A stretch of 64,000 nt of DNA from Ananas comosus (lineage: Eukaryota > Streptophyta > Magnoliopsida > Poales > Bromeliaceae), in contig NC_033631.1 of assembly GCF_001540865.1 (NCBI RefSeq), forward strand, positions 7,667,050 through 7,731,049. The letters are read 5' to 3'. The notes under the pieces were generated by a model. That model ran no database searches and was not told the origin of the DNA. It worked only from the letters and a program-made list of their open reading frames with translations. This document shows positions 1 to 10,335 of this stretch, piece after piece. The position numbers and the translations under genes were made by a program. Each line of letters begins with the position of its first letter. The first letter of the stretch is position 1.

Positions 1-740
1 TTGTTGGCCCATAAAAACAAACCCAATAGACAAATAAAAGAGCAAAATTTCACTAAATTTATACATTTTTCCTTTCTTTCTTTCTTTCATAGTGCTCTAA
101 ATTTTCAATATGTTTCTCTCTTTCTCTTTTTCTGTCTCTCACCCTAAGTAGCCAAGCCGGAAGCCTTCCAAGTTACCAAATAACAGCATATATCCGCCGT
201 TGCCTACCTTGCTATTAATTGTATGCTTGAGAAAATATACAGAATATTTTTAAAGTAAAAAATTATTATTCATATAAAATTTTAATTTTAGTTATATATG
301 ATTGGATAGTTTAATCCAATATTTATCTATATAATTTATTTATTTTTGATTGCATAAATGAAAATGAATAATATGGAGATTGAAGGCGAAAGAAAAGACA
401 TGTAAGGCGGAAAAGATTAGATATTCAACTCATAAATTTTTTTTTTCATATTATAATACTATATTTCATATAATTATTTTGTACTTTGAACTATTTGACA
501 TATTTTTGTATCAAATTATAGATAATGTTCTATACAAATTAAACTATTGATCGTATGATGTTGAGAATTTTAAGTGACTCGTTTAGGGCTTGAGCTTGCT
601 CGACTCGAAATTAGGCTCGCTCGAGCTCGACTCGAATTAATTTCAATCCAAGCTTGAGCTTAAATTTAGGCTCGAAATTAATTTCAAGCCGAATTTGAGC
701 CGAGATAAGCTCGCTTGAGCTCGGCTCGTTTCCACCCCTA
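1..740. mobile_element. hAT-type non-autonomous element, right part only
   Basis: This stretch aligns by eye, nearly base for base, with 22004-22725, the right half of the complete element at 21159-22725. It ends in the same terminus (TCGTTTCCACCCCTA at 726-740) after a GCTCGAGC-rich subterminal zone. The left half lies outside the window, so the target duplication cannot be checked. It has no coding potential. Confidence 0.75.
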
Positions 741-1129
741 ATTGTAGCCACCAACTTACACCAACCTTCCTCCATTTGTTCTCTTTCCTTCCTATTCTCA
801 CCCCTTTATGCAAGAAAGGAGCAACATGTTCCCCCTCCCCTCTCTCTTTTTTTCTCTTCTTCTTATTTAATTTCTCTCTTCCTTTCTTTTCTCCTCACTT
901 CTCCTTCTTCCTTATTTTTCACTTCCCTCACTCTTTAGCCCTTTTCCCCTTCCACTTGGCTAAGCCACTTCCCTATTGTGCTCCTGAAGCCTTCTTTTGT
1001 ACCTTGAGCCTCATTTTGGAGTGGTCACCGAGGCTCTCTATCTGCAAAGGTGCCGACTGATTGGGAGTAGAGATTGGGATCCATTTCAATTATACTTCAA
1101 TACGATAAAACTTGGGACTTAGCCAAAAT
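741..1129. other. Intergenic, pyrimidine-rich, no gene seen
   Basis: Positions 770-960 are CT-rich. An open frame of 94 codons at 776-1060 is low-complexity (Phe/Ser/Pro/Leu) and resembles no family I know. The left end of the old LTR E0 probably lies in 1040-1130, but no terminus or target duplication could be fixed. Confidence 0.4.
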
Positions 1130-3067
1130 ATTTATTTTCGTTGATGAATCGGAGTAATCGATCACTTTTCAGACGCCCGAAATTTGGGGCACCCAAAAGT
1201 ACTGTGAAAATTGATGTGAATTGGGACCCTTTGTTAAGGATGCCCAGTTCTATCATAGCTGGATCTAGATGGGTTTCGGGCCTTATTTCGGATGCCCAAT
1301 ACTACTGTAGCAGCTCAAAAATTATTTTCTACGTGATTTTAGTAAGGCTGTGAGTGTTGAGTTAGCATGCAGACTTATTATCGTTTTGGACGTAGAATCG
1401 GGCACCCAAAAATATTTCGAATGCCCTTATTACAGTTTCAGATGATTGGGTGCAAAAGGGGACGTTCGAAATGCCTCGATTATAAGGTTCTAGATGCCCG
1501 AATTAGAGAATCAGGCGTTCAAAATAGCGGATTTTGGCAAAGGATAGAAATTTTATTCTCTTCTTCTTTTTCTTCTTCTTCTTCTTCTATATACTCGAGA
1601 GAGGGAACGAGAGGGAGATCGAGAGAGCGAGTAAGAGCAAGAGGAAAATCGCAGAGAGATCGTGATTGAGGAGATTATTTTGGAGCACGATCCATGAGGT
1701 AGGTAAAATATATAAACTAGATTTGGATTGTGATTTTTGTAACTACGGTTTTTTCATAGATGATTTTAGCATCTTATATTTTAGGAGGTGATTTTTGACT
1801 AAGATTTCGATGAAACTAGTTTTAAGTCTTCGTTTTCCTTGCGATCTTCATTTGGGACATCTTACCAAGTGGGTTCAATGTCGTCGAACACGATGAACTA
1901 ATTTCTATGTCTATTTTTTTGCTTAATGAATTCCTATAATACGTGTTTGCATTATTGTTATATTGATCTTTCCTTATTTGGTTACTCATATGTTGATACA
2001 TGATGACATTTAGTATTGATGATACCTATATATCGAGACCTTTTATACTATTCGCATATCATTGCCATTGAGGATTATCATATCAGTAAAACTAGAAAAA
2101 ATGCTAAAACCTTATTGGATAGATACTTAGACATATATTGATGTGAGATGACATTTGGATAGCTGATTATATTATGATTGGGACTTGAGACAGTACTATT
2201 GTGATAGGTGTGATCATTGCTCATGGCCAAAGCCTACATTGGGCTGGATTGAGTTCCGTTGCGAGTGGTATGATATATTCTGATACTCGGTGGCGTTGCG
2301 CCCCATGAGTACCCCTTCAGAGTTTTGGCGGCTACTTAGATGTTCCAGGTGTTACGAAGCAAGCTAGGCCACCAGAATAGTGTGATTACTGGGCATGCAG
2401 TGGCATAGGCTTGGCCGAACCTATGATCTAGCCAATGCAATTGGGTTATATGACTTTGCTTATTAGATACTTTAGTTGACACATGTGATATTTGTTTACT
2501 ATTCTTCAAGACACTATGGTAGACACATGATTACTGCTTGCTTGTTTCCAAAGACACAAATAGAGACATGATAGTTTCTTTTATTTTCAGTTATATTATG
2601 CTCAGTTGCTCACTCAATTTTTTACTATTCTTGCCTTTAGTAGGCCTAATGGTGTAGGTCGCCATTGTCATCGACTGTACCCACTAAAAACTATTGACTA
2701 TAGTTCTCATGCCCTCCCTTATTGTTTTATTTTTCAGAGCATCCAACACCAACCACAAATTAAGGTAAGGAGACTGTGAACTAGGTAGAATCTCCTTCCT
2801 GGATTATAGCTAGTAATTAAAGAAGGACCCTGTGGATGGTTGATGTATATCTTCCACAGTTTATGTATATTAGCATGATATATAATGTACTAGCAAGGCT
2901 TGTGAGACATGTACTTGTATTTATATTTTAGTTCTTGGAGATGATGTATATTTATAGACTATATTGATTTAGTGATGTGATGGATGTATATGAATGCTGC
3001 TATACCTGTTGTATATTTTATATACTCTAATATCTGTGTAGTTGTTGACTCTTAGGAACTATTGTTG
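1130..3067 (+). mobile_element. Old LTR E0, + strand, host of the nested block
   Basis: Recognised as a distant relative of LTRs E1, E2, E4 and E5 by the same order of parts: a word array (GATGCCC / GGCACCC, 1165-1530), a TATA-like TCTATATACTC near 1586, a GA-rich leader, a donor-like TGAGGTAGGTAAAA near 1694, and an inverted repeat AACTAT...ATAGTT at 2689-2705 followed by TTCTCA, as in the relatives. It is cut at 3067 by solo LTR E5. It appears to resume at 10290-10335 and after the Cassandra insertion (10884 to about 10955, where GGCCGGGGCGTG resembles the family 3' end). Both outer ends are uncertain. Confidence 0.5.
1165..1530. repeat. GATGCCC/GGCACCC word array in E0
   Basis: Dispersed copies of a short word occur as CGCCCG, GGCACCC, GATGCCC, GAATGCCC and the reverse GGGTGC. 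They occur about ten times in roughly 360 bp, at (approximately) 1170, 1190, 1240, 1290, 1403, 1428, 1458, 1478, 1494 and 1512. The array stops about 55 bp before the TATA-like box of E0, the same place as the ACCGG arrays of the related LTRs. Confidence 0.5.
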
Positions 3068-3327
3068 TGTCACGCCCCAGGACCTAGCGGAAGCCCGCCC
3101 GGTGCGTATCCAGACCTGCCATGTGCCTACAACATATAAAACGTCTACTACTGTAAGGGAAGCGAATTCTCAAAATCTGATGATTAGGCTTCGCTAGGAA
3201 TCGACTGATTGTCGAGCATGTAAGCTTCGAAAAGTCCGAAGGCGATCATAATGCATGAAGTGCATTGAGGAAATGTCCGCGAGAGCACCAGTGCAAAAAC
3301 AGCACTGGAGCAGGAATGCTCTCGGGG

Positions 3328-3611
3328 ACCGGTCCCTGGCAGGGAGGGACCGGTTCCATCGGGCTGGGCTGCGGGGGTCTCTGATGAGACCGGTCCCTGG
3401 CAGGCAGGGACCGGTTCCCGAACGTTGGCCCAGCGAAAATAGCCAAAAATTGGCTAAGTCCCAAAAACTCAGCTCTCGGGAACCGGTCTCTCGAACAAGG
3501 ACCGGTCTCCCGGGGACCGGTCTCTCAGACAAAGACCGGTTCCCGAACGCGAAATTTTCTCTGCCTGGTTGTGCAGCTTTCGGGGACCGGTCTCCCCGAG
3601 CAGGGACCGGT
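3328..3611. repeat. Paired ACCGGT word array in U3 of E1
   Basis: Ten ACCGGT words form five pairs, starting at 3328/3349, 3389/3410, 3482/3501, 3516/3535 and 3586/3606, so the spacing is 21, 21, 19, 19 and 20 bp. Each word sits in a GGGACCGGTCCC-like context, and between the words of a pair there is usually CCCTGGCAGGG-like sequence that could fold back. The array ends about 75 bp before the TATA-like box. Confidence 0.85.
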
Positions 3612-5098
3612 CCCTCACTGCGAAAATGGCCCAGGGAGGGCTGTTTCAGAAAATGAAAAGTTGAGGGGGCTAATTGCAAAATGGCCTATATGAGGGCTTG
3701 GGGACCTCTTGCTCTCCCTCAGCTGCTCACTCTCTCTCTCACACCTTTCCCTCTCTCTCTCTAGAAAGGAAAAGAAGAAGAAGGAGAGGAAGGAAAAGAA
3801 GGAGAAAGAGAAGGAGAAGACTAAGAAGAAGGAGAAGATCATCTTCTTCTCCCCCTCTTCAAGCTTGGAGCTTGGTATTGAGGTAAACCTCAAACACTTT
3901 AATGGTGGATTTTGGAAGTTAGGGTTTTATAGCTTGGAATTGGTTCAAATGGAATCTATTGAAGCTAGGGAGAAGGTTCGAGCTCGAAATCGAAGCTCGC
4001 ACCGCGGATTTCTCCAGTATTGAGATCTAGGGCTCAGAAATGGGATTTTGGCGAATTTAGGGTTTTGATCTAAATTGATGGGTCGCAAACCTAATTGCTA
4101 GGTCTCTGAACGCGTCGGCGAAGACGGTTCGTCGATCCGTCGAGTAGGTGCGGAGTTATCGCCAAGAAGACCTTCGGAGCTTCGTTTTCGCTTGGAAGGC
4201 CAACGAGGCGTCGAAACGTCGGCGAATCGCAATCGAAGAGTCGCGGCATCACCACGAGGTGGGGGAGTGCCATCCCGAAGCAGTCGGGCTGCTCTTTATG
4301 TCTGAGTATTATTATCGATCATTTACATATTGTGACTTAGCATTATAGGGTGTTATCTGTAATTGTGCATATCCTTGCATGCTAGTGATGTATAGGTTGT
4401 AGATACCATGAATGAAAACCTAGTATGCATGAGTTGAATACTATGAGATAGTTCGCCCTATATATGTTTATGTAAATGTGTATCTAGTGTATTGGAAACT
4501 AGTGTATCAAGAACTTATCAAGAGAACGAGTGGCATCTAGTTAACCCTAAACATTGAACGAGTGGCATTAAGTAGTGCAAGAGCGGCATGAGAACCCTAG
4601 TATAGTTGAGATACTATGTTGCTATCACCCTGGTTGGATAGGGTGTTCCCAGTTTATGAGATTGGATCGAGCTCACTTAGCCTGTCTGCACCTGTGGAGG
4701 TAGCTCCTCACAGGTAGTGCACTCCGGAGTTTGGCACGCGAGGGGGCCAGTGTAGTGCCCTTGGACCAGTGTAGTGTCCGCAGGCGGTCTCGGGGTTGGT
4801 GAATAGCTAGCCACCTCCCCTATGAGACTTAGAGACGTGAGACTGTGAGCGAACTTTGCGTTCGCCGAGAGATTGGGTAATCAGATAAGTCATCTTGTCG
4901 TTGAACATGGTAGTGAGTTAGTCAGCCTTCTTACCCTGAATTTCATGCATGCATTTCACTGGATTAAGGCATTGATAGATTATAGTTGCTTATTACTGTA
5001 TTGCTTTCAGTTTCGTATATCTATCTATCTGCATATCTATCTGTGCCTGCTTAAGACCTAGTGGGGAGATCGGCGGAGTCGGCGGCCGAACCCACTGG

Positions 5099-5114
5099 GA
5101 ACTATTCGTAGTTC
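5099..5114. repeat. Hairpin GAACTA-TTCG-TAGTTC in E1
   Basis: This is a perfect 6-bp inverted repeat with a four-base TTCG loop, followed by TCAC and preceded by CCCACTGG. The same flanks and an inverted repeat recur in E0 (2689-2705), E5 (5962-5979) and E2 (7035-7054), with different loops. Confidence 0.7.
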
Positions 5115-5612
5115 TCACTCCACCACACTGCAGGTCCGAGCTCGAGCGTCCCGGGAGAGGATCGCGGCAAGGGCGTAGCGCCCTAGAGGTTCATGTTTTA
5201 GTTAGCTATCCTCCTTTTTGCATTAGCCCTACCCTGTATTTATGTTCGAGCGTAGATGTTGTATAGGGTGAGGTTGAGAGGATTATGTATACATTGTACA
5301 GTTTTGGAAGAATACAAGTTGTAATAATTGTATAAAGTTAAATGGATAAATAGATAAGTACATCTCTCTTTTATCACTTGTATGCCTTACATGTGTTGCT
5401 TGCTCTTGAATGATAGGCACTGATTGTGCTCTCGCGGTTGTTAGATGATTGTGTATGTATTCAAGTTTTGTTTTCCTGGGAACTTGTGGTACACAATCTT
5501 GTTGTTGGCGCCTGGGGCGGACAGGGTAGGTGCTGTCCGTTCGGCGGTCCGTCCCCCGCGCCCGAACCGTGCCAAATGGGTAGCGGCCTCGGGGCGGGGG
5601 CGTGACAACTAC

Positions 5613-6581
5613 AAAGCGATAAATAAAACCATAACAAACAAGCATCTAGAGATAACAGAGCATACAACATCTAAATTAATTCTAGAGACAAGTGAAACAA
5701 AATGAAAGAACTAATCCAAAAATATAAACCATAAAGTAGTACATCAAGAAATCCCAAATACAAGTGCTAGATATACAAAAGTAGTGGTCTCTACACATAG
5801 GTACTAAAACTCTCATCCTCTCCAAGTAAAACAAAGAGAGGTGAACCACCTAATAGCAAAACCCCTCGCTAACTAGCTAGAAGCGATCCCTTTTCCACGA
5901 TCCTGAGCCTCTCCCGGTGTGGATGGCTCTGTAACAAAAACATCAACATAGAGGGCGTGAGAACTATTAATCAATAGTTTTCACTAGGTAAGCCGCCGAC
6001 ATCAGCGTTATACATCACTAGGCTATAGAGTCAAAAGTAGTAAAAAGAGCTAAAGTAACCACAAGTATAATTGACAATATAATTTTGCTAAGCTACTATG
6101 CCTCAACTAGCAAGATATTAAACATGTAATGCTACTAATCTATCATGATCGAGTATATCCAATAAGTATACTAGTATGCTCTAAAGATGTCCACACGTAT
6201 ACAAATATGCACCAAATGTGATCAACAAGTATACTACTATGTCCAACCGATTCCTACCATCGAGTAGTAATTGTCATTTAGTTGTTACATGTCATTTTCC
6301 GATTCCAATCTAGGACCTACACAAGTGTAGTCCGCTTGTGCCGCCTAATGGCCCTGGGTAGTCCAGCATCTCTCAAAGAATGTGACTGTCCCACGGCGAC
6401 CCAGTAGGCCCTCAATCCCGCAGGGGCGAGTATATGTCGCATAGGCCAACTCCGCAGTGCCGGCTTGTGAGGAGCGACCCTCACAAGCATGTGCAAATGA
6501 GCACAAATGGCAAGCAAGCATGATCATCACCTCAAGTACCCGGTCATTATATCCCCAACATGTTGTAAACACTAGCAACCT
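5613..6581 (-). repeat. Middle segment of solo LTR E5
   Basis: This part of E5 lies between the E1 and E2 insertions. It contains the inverted repeat AACTATT-AATC-AATAGTT at 5962-5979 inside GTGAG...TCACTAGG, matching the same site in E1, E2 and E0. It also has the CCCGCAGG/GGAGCGACCCTCACA block near 6418-6485, which is shared with E2 (around 7365-7430) and, in reverse, with E1 (around 4690-4790). The 66-108-codon frames here run across these repeats and are not genes. Confidence 0.65.
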
Positions 6582-8891
6582 TGTTACGCTCCGCAACCGC
6601 CACTTTTGTCGGTTCAGGCACGTCGAACAAACGCCGAACAGACAGCACCTTCCCTGTTCGCCCAAGGCCAAAACAACAAGATCATGTACAACAAGTGCCC
6701 AGGAAACTCATTCACATACATGATCAATGCAAGTATAACAAATAAGCGACTATACATGCATACACAAGAGCAAAAGAGAGAGATAGTTCTAGCTATTACA
6801 TCTTTCCATTCAACATTCACATCTTGATTACATTTACATCTCCCAAAATGTAATTACAAGTTGATCATCTATATACATAAGTAGCTCTCCAAATCCTCAC
6901 AATATATACATCACATTTGTACACGATGGTACTCTAATGCAAGTAGGAAAAGCTACTAACTACTAGGGCGCTATGCCCTTGCCACGGTCCTCGCCCGGCA
7001 TGCTCGTACTCGGCCCTACAACAAAGTGGGGTGAGAACTATATAAATATAGTTCCCAGTGGGTTCGGCCACTGACTCCGCTGATCTTCTCACTGGGTCTA
7101 AGCAGGCATAAGCAGATAGATAGATATGAAATAACTGCTAGCATAGTAATGAATTCTACAATATATACTACTATGCCTCAATCAACTGAAATGAATGCAT
7201 GAACAGTATAGTAATGAAGTCCGCTATCATGATACTATGTTCAAGAAATAATGTCATTCATTGTTTACCCAATCACTTGGCTAACCCAAAGGTTCGCCCT
7301 CGACTCACTATGCCATCTCGTAAGGTAAGGAGACGTACCTCGCTCGCAAACCCAAGACCGTCTGCGGGACATCAACTCTGCCCCTCGTGTGACAAACTTC
7401 GGAGTGCAAGGCTTGTGTGGAGCGACCACTCCAAGCTCAAAACAGACTGTGAGTATGATCCAATCCTCTCAACTCGAGGATACCCTACCAACTGGGGCTA
7501 ACAATCACTCGGGAATCCACCTATCCCAATATTCATATTTAAGTGTTTCAACTACCCTACGATTTCATGCAACATGTCATAACTAGGGAAATCCATTTAT
7601 TCCCTAAGTTCACTATGTCATAAGTGTTTTCTTTACACTAAGTTCTATGCCACTCGTCATGTTATCATTCAGTATACACATGCCACTCGTTATGTCGCTA
7701 CATAACTATCAAGTTCATCTCTTATTCCGGCACCATAGGATTCCAACTTGTTAAGACCCAATTCCTTATATGTCCACTATATCATGTATTCACCTCACAC
7801 AATGATACCAACTAGGAAAGCATAAGGAAATGGAAAATGCAACAACTACAATCCTACGATGCATGCAACATAAGAGATGCTAAGTCAATAATGTAACTAA
7901 GACATAAAAGGCAACCCAGCTGCTTCGGGATGACACCCCTCACCTTTAGGTTATGTCGCGATGTTAGGATCTCGATTTCACAATTTTAGGATGCCGCCTC
8001 GGCCCTCCAGGCAGAAACAAAGCCGAAAACATCCTTTTCGGCAATATCTTCACGTAGGCTCGATGGATCGCCGAACCGACTTCACCTACGAGTCAGAATA
8101 CCTAGCAATTAGGTTTGCAGGAGATCAATCTCTACCTTAGATCTTATTTGGACAAAGCCCACTTTGGAACCCTAGCTGCTACAATTGCAAGAATACTCTG
8201 ATTAAATCCTAGATTTATGCAATTAGCAACCTACTAGAATCCTGGGGTTCATCCAAAACCAATTCTAAAGCATAAAACCCAAACCCTAGCATTTTACCAT
8301 TAAAGCTTCAAAAGCTTACCTCTCAAGCTTGCTCCAATGGAAAGGAAGAAGATGAAGAAGACCAAAATCCACCTTCTTGCTTTCTTCTCCTCCATTCCTT
8401 TCTCCTACTTCACACCTTTAAGAGAAAGAGAGAGAGAAAGCTTTAGAGAGAGAGAGAGATTTCTTTTAGGGTTGCAAGTGAGAAAGATGAGAGGGAACAA
8501 GCTCTTCCCTCTCATATACACTCCACTTATGGCAAAATAGCCAAAAACCCCCTCAACATTGCAATTAGTGCCCAGCCCAAACTGGGCATTTTTCGAGTAC
8601 GGGGTCCGGTCCCTCTAGAGGGTCCGGTCCCGGAGAGCAAACATTGCGCGCGGTATTATTTCTGCCACCTTCTGCGCGTACGGGGTCCAGTCCCTCCAGC
8701 AAGGGTCCAGTCCCCGAGAGCACAAAAATTTTGCAAATGTGCAAATTTGCACTAGCTTGCTCTCCAAGGCCCTCTACAATGCACTTAAGTCGTTTCCGAC
8801 GCCTTCGGCTTCTCCGAAGCGTCTCGAACTCGCCTTCGATCAAGTTCGATCGAAGTTCGGATTTCATGTATCGAGGATTCATTTCCTTACA
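6582..8891 (-). mobile_element. Solo LTR E2 (- strand), inserted in E5
   Basis: On the - strand it starts TGTAAGGAAATG (8891) and ends GCGTAACA (6582). Flanking 5-mers AACCT (6577-6581) and AACCC (8892-8896) agree at four of five bases. It is 2310 bp, without gag or pol. The order matches E1: U3 word array (8605-8711), TATA-like TATATGAG (about 8511-8518, - strand), CT-rich leader, donor-like GAGAGGTAAGC near 8320, and hairpin GAACTATA-TAAA-TATAGTTC at 7035-7054. Confidence 0.75.
8605..8711. repeat. Paired TCCRGT word array in U3 of E2
   Basis: There are two pairs of a 12-mer: GGGTCCGGTCCC twice (cores at 8605 and 8623) and GGGTCCAGTCCC twice (cores at 8686 and 8706). Within each pair the core is identical, but the two pairs differ at one base. 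These words are not palindromic, so the pairs are direct repeats. The array lies about 85 bp upstream of the TATA-like box of E2. Confidence 0.8.
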
Positions 8892-9936
8892 AACCCAAAG
8901 GTCTAGTTCTATATCATAGTGTACTAGTTTAACCGTTCACTAAGTCCAATGCCTCTTTATGACTTTATTGTTTTTCTTTATTTAGCATATGTCTATTATT
9001 CTTAAGCAAGTAAAAGCTTGTCATAACATTAAATAATACATGATTTCTAACTCATCATGAGAATGCCATTTTATATGCAAATTACTATGCAATTTCCTCC
9101 CTACTACATAGGGGCCACACCACATGATATATGACATATACATTTTAGGCATTCTAAAATTCCATTGTGCTCTATCTAGCATGAATATGCATGATTTTCA
9201 TTTTTATAACAAGAAATATAATATAGAGGGAGTTCACCCATTTCGGTGAGGTCAAATCCACCAAGAATTCCTAGAATCCTCTTCGTTTACGCGAACGAAG
9301 ATGTCCACTAGTCTCCTAGCTCCTTAGAGAAAATTTTAAAAGGGTTATACGAAGTGAACGAACACCCGAAGAGTTTATTTTTAACCAACCCAAGAAAAGG
9401 GCGAAACTCACCTTGAATGGTGTAGAATCCTTCCAAACTCCAAATGGATGTTAGGATACTTCTAATCCAACCTAAAATGAAGTTCTACACCCATCAATTA
9501 ACCCCCAAAAGCCACAAATCAAAAATCCCCAAATAAAACCCTAAATTCTCATTTCTAGGTTTTCATCTCAAAATCCACAAGGAACATGATCTAAAGGAAA
9601 GATCAAGACCACTAACTTCTCTTGATGCCCCAAACCTAGCTAGGAAGGTGCTAGGGTTGAAGTTCCTCCTTCAAGCAAGCTCCAATCAAAGCTCCAATGC
9701 TTCTTCAATGGTGGAAAGTCACCAAAATACAAAAATGAGCAAAAGAGAGATATCAATCCTCCAAAATCCAAGCAAAATGGAAAGAAAATCAAGGAAGAGA
9801 GGAGGAGGAGCTCCCTACCTGTTTCTCCTTTGTTTCCAAGCTCAGGAAACCCAACAAGGGGCGTGGGGTATAAATAGAGTAGCTACAATTGCAAAAACAC
9901 CCCTAAAAAATAAGTAGTCTGCGGTCTGCACTGCGT

Positions 9937-10089
9937 ACCGGTGACACGAGCTAGGGTATCGGTAGCAGGCAGCCGAGCTCGCCAAACCTGAGCCTCGGTC
10001 AGGTGAGAAAACACACTGCGTACCGGTACTCCCGCGATGCAGTACCGGTACCAGGTCCAGTACCGGTACTCGGCTAATGCAGTACCGGT
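9937..10089. repeat. Paired GTACCGGTAC word array in U3 of E5
   Basis: ACCGGT cores start at 9937, 10022, 10044, 10062 and 10084; a mutated ATCGGT lies at 9958. Pairs are 9937/9958, 10022/10044 and 10062/10084 with spacing of 21, 22 and 22 bp. The typical word here is AGTACCGGTACT, whereas E1 uses GGGACCGGTCCC. Confidence 0.8.
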
Positions 10090-10335
10090 ACTCGGCCCTG
10101 CAGAGTCAAACCCGAGAGCAATCCAAAATCTGCATTTTTGAGGTTTTGGTGCTAAGTTTTAATTCTCACTCCTCGGGATGCGAGTCATAGGTCGGAACAC
10201 AGTCAACGACCTTCCAGAATACCTGAAAAAACTCAGAACACAGATCAAACACTCGAACCTTGCAATTTGCTAAAGTTCGGTGTGTTACATGCTGCTAGTT
10301 GTGGACTCCTAAGAGTATTGATAGGTTTTTATTGT

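Larger units (their letters stand above)
3152..5607 (+). mobile_element. Solo LTR E1 (+ strand), inserted in E5
   Basis: Starts TGTAAGGGAAGC, ends GGGGGCGTGACA, and is flanked by a perfect 5-bp target duplication ACTAC (3147-3151 and 5608-5612). Length is 2456 bp with no coding domain, as expected for a solo LTR from a long-LTR retrotransposon (Ty3/gypsy type by length, not proven). Parts in order are: U3 word array 3328-3611, TATA-like CTATATGAG at 3686, a CT/GA-rich leader with (GA)n at about 3720-3840, donor-like TTGAGGTAAAC near 3879, and a hairpin GAACTA-TTCG-TAGTTC at 5099-5114. Open frames inside are low-complexity (Arg/Lys/Ser) and not genes. Confidence 0.85.
3068..10289 (-). mobile_element. 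Solo LTR E5 (- strand), split by E1 and E2
   Basis: On the - strand it starts TGTAACACACCGAAC at 10289 and ends GGGGCGTGACA at 3068. Its own sequence is 3068-3151, 5613-6581 and about 8897-10289, roughly 2.45 kb in total, close to the 2456 bp of sister E1. Flanking 5-mers are TGTTG (3063-3067) and TGCTG (10290-10294), a 4/5 target duplication. It carries a word array at 9937-10089 and an AT-rich TATA-like site at 9868-9876. That site is the most canonical when read on the + strand (GGTATAAATAG), a caveat for the inferred direction. No gag or pol is present, so it is a solo LTR. Confidence 0.75.

Noticed and set aside
3328..3611. CRISPR-like array (regular short repeats)
   Set aside because: Repeats are 6-12 bp in pairs about 20 bp apart inside a plant LTR; there are no 25-35-bp direct repeats with unique spacers and the genome is eukaryotic.
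3194..3893. Overlapping open frames of 70-161 codons on both strands
   Set aside because: They run through the ACCGGT word array and GA/CT tract of solo LTR E1; composition is low-complexity Arg/Pro/Ser/Lys and no domain is visible.
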